DNA from: Rosa chinensis
Lineage: Eukaryota; Streptophyta; Magnoliopsida; Rosales; Rosaceae
Assembly: GCF_002994745.2 (NCBI RefSeq)
Contig: NC_037090.1
Span: 16,604,001 to 16,668,000, forward strand
Direction of reading: 5' to 3'
DNA: 64,000 bases
Shown here: positions 1 through 11,062 of the stretch, one piece after another
How positions within the stretch are numbered: the stretch's first letter is position 1
Layout: the number at the start of each line of letters is the position of its first letter
The notes under the pieces: model-generated
Seen by the model: only the letters and a program-made list of their open reading frames with translations
Told to the model about the DNA's origin: nothing
Databases searched by the model: none
Translations under genes and position numbers: made by a program

Positions 1-825
1 AATCTGTGGTCTGAAAATTTCATTATTGCCATCTGTATTGGTTGAGCATGAGACAGAATGCCCTCTACAAATTCTCTTTACATGATCATTGGATTTCTTC
101 GTTTCCAATTCTGAAGCGCCTGCGAATCTACCACCTCTTAGGAACTGATCAAGTTTTCGCTTACTCTATAGAAAACAAAAGGAGAAAAAAAGGCATCGTC
201 AGAAAATTGAGGGAAGAATGAAGTTCATGTTGAGAATAACTTCTGTATTAACAGTCCTAAAAATGTATACTACATTTCAAATTGAAGACATTATCACTAA
301 CAATACGTGGAGCCATTCTAAATCTAAACTGTTAACATGTAGTCAACCATAGTTTTATTACTCTTAACATACTAATATGGATACCATGTGAAGCTAAGCT
401 TTCAGGATGCGGTCAACTATTGTTTTATTATTCTAACATCTTAATTTGGTTTAGCTAAATAATATCGTATAAAGGAAAGCTGTTAGTCAAATAAGCAACT
501 ACATTTATCGATGAGATGATTGACAAACAATCGATCTTTGGGTTGAACTTACCCGAGGAGAAACGTCATTAGCAAGAAGCAAATGTTTCCGTAGTTCAAG
601 ACTCTGATTCCATAACTGTTGAGCTGAACCTGGGGATGCTTTACAATATCCAGAGTCAATTGCAAGGCCTTTTAACCACACCAATATGTCAGAATCAGAA
701 AAGAAACCAAAAGACGATTTTGTTTCTCTCATCGGATCGCTCAGGTGCAAAGCAGTCTTCGCATCACTCCCTTGATTGTCATGACTACTATGACTTGTCG
801 ATAATGACATATCAACCATGTTATC
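1..825 (-). CDS. Unidentified plant protein, two internal exons (gene runs off left edge)
   Basis: Two exons on the minus strand read as one protein segment. The upstream exon is 553-825: an acceptor TTAG lies just above 825, and the donor CGG|GTAAGT lies below 553. The downstream exon is 1-165, with acceptor TATAG above 165. The join keeps frame, giving about 145 residues. The first exon encodes a serine-rich start and then a compact segment with LVWLKGLAIDSGYC and SLELRKHLLLAND. The second begins SKRKLDQFLRGGRF and is basic. I do not recognise the family. No membrane segment or catalytic motif is visible. The composition and clean splice sites argue for a real gene rather than a chance frame. 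The 5' end probably lies between 826 and about 2330, where further exons or an untranslated leader would fit but cannot be fixed. The 3' part is outside the window. Confidence 0.5.
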
Positions 826-2400
826 CTAATATAACCCTGCATCAAATTTTCACTCCCTCAGTGTGTACTCATAGCAGGAAAATTGTAAACATTTATGCAG
901 CAATTTCAATATCAACAGAGATTGATGAACCAAACTTGCCAAGCAATGTGATAAACGTCAATTTAACAGTAAATCGGACATTTATAACTGTAACTGGGTC
1001 AATAGGTCAGAAACAACCCTGGAAAGAGTCAAAGTGTTCATGTGTGGTCTGACCTTATAACCTTCTACAGTTCCACATGAACATAATTCATCCTGTACAA
1101 GCCTTAGACCTTGTTGAAATGACTAATCATTCAACTAGGAGAAAAAACAAAAAAAACAAGTGACAAAACATTTGCTGGGCCTCCCAGTCCAAACTCATCT
1201 TTGTTCAAAATTCAAATCGAGCCAATTGGAGGAGGACTTCTCAGCCCTCACTCATCCCTAAACTTACTGTGTCTACAGTAAGCGTCACCTCGAATCAAAC
1301 AGGGGACAATGCTCCTAGTTTGAATGAACAGAATCCAAGATAAGCCAAACGGGGCTAGAATAGTCTCCCAAAGATAAGCCAAGCAAGAAATTCAAAAAAA
1401 AAATATATCAGCCTTACTTCCCAACCCTGGTGAAACTAGGACACCCTATAAACAGCCTTAATATCAGCCTTACTTTCACATTCATCATTAAATTTCTAAA
1501 TTAACCATTGAAACTGTTTGCTGGTATCATAAGCTTCCCAAATTATCACTATTCAACACCAAGGGCTTGTTTCTTCGGAGTGGGGAATTCTAAACCAATT
1601 GCTTGCAATGGGGTTTATGAAAAACATTAGATTCCTCAGGGCAAAAGGGAAAAATAACACTAGAAACCAAGATTCTCATTCCTGCATTTGACAGGCTAAG
1701 AATGGAAATGTCTCTATCAAACATCAAAGAGAGTTTTCATTTTTGAAAGCATAAATATAACTCGTGTCCTCATCTTGAAACATATCCTCCAACTTCTGGG
1801 TTTTGAGGGGGAAAACCAAAACCCAAGAGTGAATACAATTTCTTGTACACAAAAATAAAAAAGGGTTTTTTTTTTAAAAAAAAAACAAGTCAGTACAACA
1901 ATGAAGTTCTAATCGGGCACTTTGGCTTTCCCGGAAAACTTTTGCCGACCCATTTTCCGTTGAGACAAAATCTAAAATGGGTAAACGTATAATGGCGTCG
2001 TGATCATCCTCAAGTTCCTATTATAATCGATCCACAACACGAAGAATTAACAATTGGGCTCTCTGCTAAAATCATGGGTTTTGATAAAACAAAGGCGTTG
2101 TCGTAGGAAGGGAGGTCTAACCTTGGTGGGTTCAATTTGCGACCTCCATTAATGGGTTTTGGGTGAAGAAAGCAAACAAAGTAAGTGGAAAAAGGAATCG
2201 GGTGTGGGTGTGTGCGTGTAAATGTAAATGTACCTGGGGCGCAGCCGAGTAGGACGGGTTCGGACTCTGTAATTCTGTGGATTCTGGTTTGCACCTCTGG
2301 TCCCTGGAGAAACATAAAATTGAAAGGAAAGACTATCCTTAAGGAGGTGAGAAACCAAAGGCATGTGTGAGTCTGAGGTGGGCAGTAATGTCAAATGACA
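826..2400 (-). other. Intron and probable 5' leader of the left-edge gene
   Basis: No convincing coding exon is visible on either strand. The stretch 2010-2320 is less AT-rich than its surroundings. It carries short open frames on the minus strand without recognisable motifs, and would suit an untranslated first exon of the gene at 1-825. The segment 1150-1500 is ordinary AT-rich intron-like DNA. Confidence 0.25.
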
Positions 2401-4519
2401 CGTTCGATTCACACTTGTTAAAATAAGTTTTTTTTGGAGAAATTATTGAGATAAGTCTTATCTCTACTACTATGAAGGGAAGCTCTTTAAATAAATAAAT
2501 ATAAGAGTTATTATAGTAATAAGTAAAAAAAAAAAACAAATAAATAAAGAGATACTTATGGAAAAAAGACGAGGGTAGTGGGAGAAGTATAGGATAGATA
2601 ACTATATTTATTTTAAATTCTCGCGACTAAAAGTAAGTAGATAAACTGACACCTCTTTGTTTTTTGAGTGACTTTATGAATCCAAATAACAGGTAAAAAG
2701 CTAGTCTTTATAAATGAGAGATTCATAATATGACTCACAAACGCGTAGTTATCATGTAATTCCAATGCATTATTTTTCAAATGAAAAATGAAAGTCCTCT
2801 CCATAACTTTTAACTAACCTTTAAATTTAGTTGTACGTGATCTTCTCCTTTTCAAATACTTGAGAAAGTACTTATATTCTTTAGCCAAAAAATAAATATC
2901 ATACTATATTTGTAATCTTAACAAGTCTCCAGAGCTCTGTTAGAATTTTCTCTCTATGAATTTTGTGAAGGATTTTAATCCCAAATCAATCCTTAGTTGC
3001 TGAAATCACAGTGTGTGTGTAACAAAAAATAAACTACAATTTATAGATAATATACGAAATAAATCAATTCTAATATAAAATGAAAAAACTGACTTGATTC
3101 TTGAGAGAGGCTTGCGAAGCAATATCCTAAGATAGAAATTCGTCCCCACACATGTGTTGTGGTTGCTTGAACGTCTATCCTGCAGGATACAACTCTCGTT
3201 TCAAGGCGTTGCACAGATAATTTGAAACATGGCGAACTTCACTTGTGTTTTCTCTCAAGTTTTTGTGGAAGAAATAGATGTCAAGAAACCGATGTGTTTC
3301 TGCAATGAAACTTAATGTCCTTTTTATAGAGATTGGATAAGGAGACGCGACTGTTCGTTTAATTTGAATTTGAATTTGAATTGAACAGTTGCAATTGTTT
3401 GGATAAGATTATCCAAAACTAGTTTTATTTGTCTTTATCTGAAATTACAAAAAGGAAAAATATAATTTTTATTTGGAATTTAATTAAGGCCAAAAAGCCC
3501 AAGGCCTAATCTTTGAAATTACACACACAAACACAATATATAGGGCCTTGCCTCCCATCCAATGGGCCTTACCTCTCACTTTGTCCATTTAAAATGTTTG
3601 TTGTGTAAATATCTATAAAGAGAGCAAGAAGGAGCCTTGTCTCTAATGTGGGATCACTATCCCACAATTTCCAAATAGGTTATAACAAAAAGCACCTTCT
3701 TCAATGATGAACATATATATGACCAAGAATCTTGCCTCCTAGCTCGGGTGCAATGACTTTATGCATGTGGATCAAGGAAGTCGTTAGTTTTAGATGATAG
3801 TGCATCTTTAATATGTCGTTCTCTCTCTCATCAAACTATTATCCTGAAGTTTTTCAAGAAATATTTGGAAAACTATGGGATTTTCATAGTGTTGTTAGTC
3901 TGAGAGCTTGATCCCTCTAGCTTGTGGTGTGATTTGTTCAGTGACTTTATGCGATGGTAAGCTACGAGGAGGTTCTACCATGGTGTTGGTGGCAGATTAT
4001 GATAGTCTCAGTTCTATTAAGATTTGGGTGTCATTGCGTAGTCTTCATCCAGTTTTGAAACAGAAAAAGTGGCGAGAAATATGTTGTATGCTTTAGGTGA
4101 TTATTTGCACGCTTGAACTTAATTTGGCCATTAATGTTTGTTTATTTCAAAGTACTTTATGTTTTCATATTTGACAAATTAATGCATATGATACCAGGAG
4201 AAGGAAGTGACCTTGAGCCATTTCTGAAACTTGAAGCAAAGCTCTGATGCACTACTCCCAGAAACTTGGTTGTCTTTATGGGGCAAGACTCTTTTAACTC
4301 GGTTTATAGAGAGTGGAGGACTATGCCTTTTTATAAGAGCAAAAATTACAATCCTCTTCCTACAAGAGTGTTTATGTTTCACTTTGTTGCTCCTCCTTTG
4401 CATCCATATCTTTGACTTATCTAATTTATCAGATAAGTAATGACTTTCTAGTAAACATCTTATCGGAAACACTCTTTCTAAAAACCATACAAGGTCTTAA
4501 TGTTATGATTGAGATAGCT
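2401..4519. other. AT-rich spacer without a recognisable gene
   Basis: Only short frames occur, in both directions, with no family motifs. A short GAATTT tandem lies near 3360-3385. A stretch at 4196-4228 opens after an AG and ends at a stop, and could be mistaken for a terminal exon, but nothing upstream joins to it. I see no transposon ends with matching duplications here. Confidence 0.4.
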
Positions 4520-4585
4520 TTTTGAGATGAGTTTTATTTTATTTTATTTTTATTACAAGGATGCCCGAAGGTAAAGGACAAAAAC

Positions 4586-7500
4586 CTAAATCACAATTAA
4601 TCTTGGCTTAGACAAGCCCAATAGATCAGCTTCCAAAAGAGGCACGACATCAGCAGGAGGGAAGCTAAAGAATCTGCAGCCAGTCTCATAACCATGCCCA
4701 ATATTTGCTAACAAATTAGCCATTGAATTACACTCTCTGTAAACATGGGTAAGGGACACATTCCAATCCCTACTCAACAACTCTTGACAACTTGTCACAA
4801 TACTATAAAGAGGATGGAGATGATCAATAGGAGAGAAAACCAACTTGACCACAACAAGTGAATCCATTTCTATTTTCAACTGTCTACGACCATTCTGCCA
4901 AGCCATTTTCATTCCTTTCAGAAGCCCCCAAAGTTCAGCTTCAACAACTTGACTAATGCCCAACTTGGCAGAAAACCCATTCTCCATTCACCCTTATCAT
5001 TTCGAAGGGCTCCTCCAGCACAAATAATCCCAGTACTTTTATGCAAACTGCCATCAACATTTAACTTGAGCCAATCCTTAGGTGGAAAATGCCAACACAG
5101 TTGAGCCACCTGTCGTGAAGGTTTGGCATGTGTAATCGTATTTGCTTAAAAATATTCTCTGGTAAACTGATGAATAATTAAAGAAGGCCAAACTAGAAAT
5201 TTAAAAGTATGATCTAAGATGATGCTGCACCTCCATTTCCATATATACCAAAGCCCCATAGCAAAATAGCAACACCAAGGAACCTCATATTGCATTCTCA
5301 CAGAGGACTTTAAATTGATAAGCAACCAATCATTAAAGGGAAGGTTGTAAGTGGAAGAGAACTCACTTGTAGGATGGAGGGTAGACCAAATCCTCATAGA
5401 AATAGTGCAGTCTTTGAAGAGATGGTCCAAGGATTCAAGCGGGAAGCCGCATCTTGGACAATGAGTATTTATAGCCAAACCTCTACGAACCCTTACTTCA
5501 TTCGTTAACAATCTATCATGCACAAGGGTCCATAAAAAGGTTTTCACCTTAGGAGGAACTTGAAGCTTCCAAATAAAGTTCCATGGCCATGGTTGACGTT
5601 CCAAATTCAAAAATAGAGAGTGATATGTAAATTTAACAGAAAAGTTACCATTATGAGATAACCTCCATATGATCGTGTCATCACCACTTCGAATACCTCC
5701 TGCATGCAGACTCAAAATTTTTAATTTCACATTCTCAGATAAAAATTCTTGCACCCAGTGTAAATCCCAACCACCATCACCGAGAACATCACACACTCTT
5801 AGCCCTTCAAGATTGGGAGGAATAGGCTTCAAGGTTATAGCAGACAGAACACCAAGACTTGTCCAATAATCATTCCAGAAGGATACTTGCGTACCAGATC
5901 CAATTCTCCATTTAGGCCCCTGAGGGAGCAGTTGAGCTCCATAAAGAATGCCTTTCCATGTACTAGAATTAGAAGGAAAATGTGATGAGAGCTTCTGCAT
6001 AATGCAATCGTCTTTAAGATATTTTTTATTCAAAGCCTGAGCCCACAACTCTTGTTCCTGTTGAAGAAGCCTCCATCCAGTTTTGGGTAACAAAGCCTGA
6101 TTCATCATACATGTCTTCTTCAATCCCAAGCCACCATAACATTTAGGTTTACAGACCGTATCCCACTTCATAAGATGAATTTCTTCTGTTCTTCAGTGTG
6201 TCCCCAGAGAAAGTTCTTGTTCAATCTATCAAGAGTATTACAAATGTACATAGGAAGTATTACTAATTGCATGGTATAAACTGGTAGGCCAGCTGTAACC
6301 GATTGAATTAGAGTGTGTCTCCCAGCCATAGAAAGGGTGTGGCTTTTCCATGAGGCAAGTCAGAGTTGAACTTTTTCAACTAGGCCTTTATAAGTTTTAG
6401 GAGTAACTCTCAAGTGTAACAAAGGCACTCCAAGATAATTCCCTAAGTCATCCATTAACGGAGAACCACATATATATGATAATTGAGCAGCTAGACCTTC
6501 CTTAGTATTTAGAGAATAGAAAAGGGAGGATTTCTCAAAACTGACTTCTTGGCCTGAATTCTTGCAAAAGCAATTAATACAAGAGCACATCACATCAGCT
6601 TGAGATAGAGAAGCCTTTGCAAATAAGATCAAGCCATCTGCGAAGAAAAGATGAGAGACAACAGGACCATTTCTAGAAGTTTTCACCGGTTTCCAGGTGC
6701 GTTGTTCCACCTGAAAATTAATTAAATGCGAAAGTTTCTCCATACAAAAGACAAAAAGGTAAGGGGACAAAGGATCACCCTGCCTTAGCCCACTCTCAGG
6801 ACTGAAAATTTCAGTAGCTTCTCCATTAACAATGACTCTGGAATTAACAGAAGTAAAACATTGGATCATCAGCTGTAAAAGTTTACCACGAATACCCACT
6901 TCCCAGAGCACACTTTTAACAAATTGCCATTGCAGCTTATCATATGCTTTAGCAAGATCAATCTTCCATGCCATAAACCCAAGGTTCCCTTGTGAGTTGC
7001 GAAACTTATACAAAAGTTCTTGAGCTACAATAATATTGTCAGTTATATTTCGGCCAGGAATAAAACTAACCTGTGTAGGAAAGACCAGCGTACTCATCAT
7101 GGGCCTTAATCTTTGCACAATGATCTTTGAGACCACTTTATATAAAGTATTGCAAAGACTAATTGGTCGCATCTGCTTCATAGAGAGAGGGCTTGCCAAT
7201 TTAGGAATTAAGGCAATGAGTGTGTTATTCAGATTCTCAGGAAGCTCGCATTTATCAAAGCAGTCTTTACCATCTTAATAATGTCATCTTTACATGTCGA
7301 CCAATGAACCTGGAAGAACTTTACAGGACTTCCATCAAGGCCTGGTGCTTTGAGACCACCAATGGAGAACAAACTATTCTTTATTTCTTCTTCAGAAACA
7401 TCACGACTGAGGTCATCAAGATCGCTTGATTCTATTCTTGGGAACATATTAGGAATATCTTCACTCACTCCTACAATATTCTTCTCTTTGAATAACCCCT

Positions 7501-8677
7501 TGAAATAGTTCACAGCAATAGTATGCAGGTCATCTCTATCAGTCTTCCAAATGCCACACTCATCTTCAAGCCCTTCAATTCTGTTTGTTCTTCTACGAAT
7601 AATGGTGGATAGAGGAAAGAAACTGGTGTTCTTATCCCCTTCTCTCAACCAAGTGTTTCTCGATTTTTGTTTCCAGAAAACCTCTTCACTAGACAGAAGC
7701 TCATGATATTCTTTAGTCAACTCATTCTCCAGATTCACAAGGAAATGAACATTCCTCTGACAAAGAACCTTTTGAATACCTGCAAGACGAGCAATCAATC
7801 TTCTTTTTTTCCTAAAGATATTCCCAAAGACTTCCACAATCCATTTCTTAACTGCACTAGTAAATAAGTCCACCTTACTGGAGATTGAAAGTTCCTCCAT
7901 GGACCAATTTTGCCTGGCAAATTCTCCAAACTCCGAGTGATTCAGCCACATTGCTTCAAAGGGAAAGGGTTTGAGTGTTGGAGAAGGAGTTTGAGCACTA
8001 CGCAAACTAATAAAAATAGGACAATGATCAGATTTTAATCTTGCCACATGTTGAACAAAAGCATTTGCAAACTCATGTCTCCACGAGATATTACAAAGGC
8101 CTCTATCTAGTCTCTCCAAAATCTCTTCCCCATTTCTGATACCCCTCCATGTAAAATCAGCACCAATGTAATCCATATGATCAATCATGTGGTTTCTGTC
8201 AACCCAATTTGCAAAGCTACCCCCACCAAGAACAGCTCGACCTCCTTGTTTATCTGCATCCGAAATTAACTCATTACAATCACCAACTATAAGCCAGGAA
8301 ATAGTACAATGGGAATTAAAATTATCCAAATTGGACCATAGCTCCTCACGTAAAACATGATCAGGACTCACATAAACAACAGTGAAGAACCATTGCTTAT
8401 TCGAAGATTCAATGACAAGTGAGGTAATAGACTGAAAATTACTATCCACCACTTCTAATTTCATCTGTCGTTCATCCCATAAATGCCAAAGACTGCTAGA
8501 AAACCCAGTAGCATCCTTAATAGCAAAGGACGAAAAGCCCAAAGATTTTGCTACACTTTTAGCTTTGTCTCTACTAATTCGAGGCTCAGAAAGCGCCAAG
8601 ATATTAAACCTGTATATTCTTCTAAAATCCTGGATAATACCAGGCAGATTGGAGTCTGCAGCACTTCTTACATTCTA
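4586..8677 (-). pseudogene. LINE ORF2: endonuclease, reverse transcriptase, RNase H (broken)
   Basis: Read on the minus strand, the frame opens near 8688 and is cut after four codons by TAG at about 8674-8676, where the family normally has the Trp of its WNVRG-like endonuclease start. The endonuclease region (8660-7900) keeps ALSEPRIS, VGDCNELI and SDHCPI. A single-base slip near 7240 separates it from the reverse transcriptase (7235-6360). That part keeps MRPISLCNTLYKVVSK, FIPGRNI, DLAKAYDKLQW and GLRQGDPLSPYLF. The metal-binding box at 6633-6644 reads FADG instead of FADD, which should abolish polymerisation. After another break at 6172-6359 come the zinc-binding domain (6171-5146) and an RNase H domain (5109-4586) that starts LKLNVDGS. 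RNase H is also split by a frameshift near 4985. Normal function would be target-site nicking and reverse transcription in the nucleus. This copy is dead. Confidence 0.9.
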
Positions 8678-8731
8678 AATACTCGACATGATAACAAGAT
8701 TTAAGAAAGAGAGCGCAAAGGGCATAACCTA

Positions 8732-9165
8732 TCAATGAGTAGTTGCAGTTTCCTCCATGGAAGAAGAAACTACACCAACCATATCTGCATTAGAACTAAC
8801 ATCCCCAGGAATAATATCCTTACTTCCCCCAGATGAACTAGCACACACCAATGGCAAAGTACCAACCATAGAACTATTCACACCCTTCCCCAATTGAGTA
8901 CTCACAACGTCATTTGGGTCAAGGGCATTTGGAGGAGAGGGAACAGTTGAAGTTGTAGAGTTAGGTGTCGAATTAAGAGCCTGTGGAACAACTTGTGGTT
9001 GTATAACAAACGGCCTAACAACAACTCCATTTGTTACATCTTTCAGTGCTTCCCTCTGTTGAGTAGGCTTCTTCAAAACTCTTTCCTTAACCTGACTTGG
9101 TGCAACATCAGTTGCTGCCAGCTCAGCAATAGAAGAGGTAACATGAGCAGCTTGATCAGTCGTAG
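8732..9165 (-). pseudogene. C-terminal remnant of LINE ORF1 (gag-like)
   Basis: This frame stays open from the truncated 5' end of the LINE at 9165 down to a stop at 8732. It has no ATG of its own because the start of ORF1 was lost. It encodes a low-complexity Ser/Thr/Pro/Val-rich tail ending SSSMEETATTH, typical in composition for the C-terminus of plant LINE ORF1, which follows the DUF4283 and zinc-knuckle domains. Those domains are absent here. The assignment rests on position, directly upstream of ORF2, and composition, not on a motif. Confidence 0.6.
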
Positions 9166-9180
9166 TTTTGAGATGAGTTT

Positions 9181-9876
9181 GTTAACAAGTGAAAGTATGT
9201 GGCAATTTTTAGTTTTCTCGTGGGCGCTTTTCTGAGTATCGTAGTCTATTTGGGATTATTTTCTTAATTTCAAATTGTTACCAATTGAGCAGGTAACACC
9301 ACAGGTGAATAGCGGCCAAGCTAAATCGTGTAGTTTCATGTCCGATACAACTTAAGCCTCTCAGTCTCAAGGTATGTATACTTTGATTTTAATTTTCATA
9401 GTATGAAGAATCAACAACTTAAGCCACTCAAGTCTCAACTATTTAACTTTTTTACTCTGCGGATTTCGTGAACAGAGTGCTGTTATATTATCTAAATACT
9501 ATTTTGGATTCCATATATCTCTGTCCTCTTTGGAATTTCACCGGTAAGGTCGGCTATTCTCTCTCATCTTCATATCTTTGCAGTCTCGCTATCCTCTCTT
9601 TCTTTCACTCTCATCTCCCTCTTTCAAACTCAGAAAGATGAATGGTAATGGTTCTCGCACAATGTTCGAATTTAAAATTTGAAATTGCATCATTGAAACC
9701 TACTATACCCAGTACCCACAATCACATGTGGTTGATGCACATCTATTATCTATGTAAAATGGATGGTCCAGATGCAATTACAAATTTTAATGTACTAATA
9801 CATTTAGGCACCACCGAAGAACCCTTGAAAGTAAACCTTAGCCATAAATAAGAGATAAGTCCCATGCTCTCAGACA
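9181..9876. other. Spacer between LINE and duplicated segment
   Basis: Ordinary AT-rich DNA with pyrimidine-rich tracts around 9560-9630. No coding frame has recognisable content. It is the continuation of the pre-insertion locus of the LINE, since the 15-bp target copy at 9166-9180 joins it to 4519. Confidence 0.4.
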
Positions 9877-9879
9877 TAT

Positions 9880-10640
9880 ATCACGATAGTTGAAAATAGC
9901 CTTGTGCCTAAATGAATTTAGGAATGTTTTAACAAAAGTTATCATGCATGAGGGGATGACTTCGGTTCCACTTATATATGTTTCTTGCTTTAGTGTCGAT
10001 CGCATCATTCATGTGGCCCGTGGGATTCACGATAGGTCAAAGTAGTACTTATGATAATTGAAAGTAGCATTGTGCCTAAATGAATTTAGGAATGTTTTAA
10101 CAAAAGTTATTATGACAGAATAGACTTGTTACCGGATTGAATTATCACTCCATTGGTGCATTATATTCGAGAGATCCTAGTTGCAATTCCTCATGCTAGC
10201 TGGGTTTGGACCAATAGACTAGCCAATCAAGCAGCTGGTCATATTGTTTCTTTGGCACGCAGGCGGATGTGCCCTATTGACTGGATTAATCATCCACCTT
10301 CTACCTTCACCCCGTATAGTTCTGTATGATGCTGGACCGGCTCATAAGTTCTTTTCTTTTATCTTGCTCCTTAGTTTTCTTTGTTTCTGCTGAGAAGTTC
10401 TAGTATAGTTCATGTTTTCAGTTTTTAGTGTGTTTGTATTCTTTTCCTTTGTATAATGTTCCGTTTGTTTCTTCTGTTCCTAACGAAAGTTCTATTGACA
10501 AAAATAATAATAATAATAAACAAAAACAAAAACAAAAATTATCATGACAGAATGACTATGGTTCCTCTTTGTGTTTCTTCACTTTCTTGTTTTAGTGTCG
10601 CATCATGCATGTGGCCTGTGGGATTCACCATCCTTATCAT
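9880..10640. repeat. Tandem duplication (about 165 bp) upstream of alphaCA-1, second copy split by a LINE tail
   Basis: The segment from about 9880 to 10032 is repeated at 10042-10121 plus 10554-10636. Both copies run from a GATAGTTGAAAATAGC-like start, through CCTAAATGAATTTAGGAATG, to a TGTGGGATTCAC-like end. The second copy is interrupted by the retroposed fragment at 10122-10534. The copies have diverged by scattered substitutions and small indels. Confidence 0.75.
10122..10534 (+). mobile_element. Short 5'-truncated LINE (RNase H tail plus 3' UTR)
   Basis: Reading forward from about 10150, the translation contains ILVAIPHASWVWTNRLAN, then QAAGHIVSLARRR and INHPPSTFTPYSSV before a stop. 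That is the C-terminal end of a plant LINE RNase H domain with the usual R(x)N(x)A region and a short tail. A 3' UTR-like segment follows, with an A-rich end (AATAATAATAAT, then AAACAAAAAC) at 10498-10535. A target duplication of about 19 bp flanks it (10103-10121 and 10535-10553, sharing ATGACAGAAT with one or two differences). Confidence 0.8.
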
Positions 10641-10689
10641 GACAGTTTTTGAATACAGTAGCCCAATGCGCCAATGGAAATTAATTTCC

Positions 10690-10805
10690 CATATTATATG
10701 GATCTAGCAAATCTAGCAGCTTTTGAATACCAAAATTTGTAGCCCCCGTGGAATATTGTTTAGCTTATTATAAGGATCTAGCAAATCTAGCAGTTTCTAA
10801 TAACC
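10690..10805. repeat. Short tandem duplication, about 66-bp period
   Basis: GGATCTAGCAAATCTAGCAG occurs at about 10699 and again at about 10774, each followed by TTT-rich sequence and AATAACCAA or AATACCAA. It lies in the alphaCA-1 upstream region. No function is evident. Confidence 0.6.
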
Positions 10806-10990
10806 AACTGTTGCAGATTGTAGAACAAATAAGATATCATGCGAAAAAGTCAAGGATTTATGATGTCTATATTTAGCAAGGAGAGATAGATCGAATTAAC
10901 ATGAATCAAGGAATGGAGAAGTGAACTAGTCAATGCATGTATGTTCAAGTACAGTAAGCATCAAGTATAAATGGATTGCACTAATCTAAG

Positions 10991-11004
10991 AGCTGTATAT
11001 ATAC
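10991..11004 (+). promoter_or_regulatory. Possible TATA box of alphaCA-1
   Basis: GTATATATAC lies about 65 bp upstream of the alphaCA-1 ATG, at a spacing that suits a short 5' UTR. It is an inference from position, and the region is AT-rich. Confidence 0.35.
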
Positions 11005-11062
11005 TATTGCACAATTAGTACTATCTAGCTAGAAGTATCCATTGTTCTTTGCAGACGTAGTG

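Larger units (their letters stand above)
4535..9165 (-). mobile_element. 5'-truncated LINE (non-LTR retrotransposon)
   Basis: The 4.63-kb body is bracketed by an exact 15-bp target duplication, TTTTGAGATGAGTTT, at 4520-4534 and 9166-9180. On the minus strand the element reads: tail of ORF1, then endonuclease, reverse transcriptase, zinc-binding region and RNase H, then an A-rich tail (seen as TTTTATTTTATTTTA on the plus strand at 4532-4546). The order and content are those of plant L1-type LINEs. The start of ORF1 is missing, as expected when target-primed reverse transcription stops early. The coding region is broken in several places, so it is not autonomous. The perfect duplication argues that insertion was not very ancient. 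Confidence 0.93.

Noticed and set aside
1560..1800. Possible Harbinger-like MITE beginning GGGCTTGTTTCTTCGG
   Set aside because: No matching inverted end or TTA duplication could be found.
2938..3690. Possible solo LTR (TGTTAG...ATAACA)
   Set aside because: No matching 5-bp duplication at the proposed ends and no second copy in the window.
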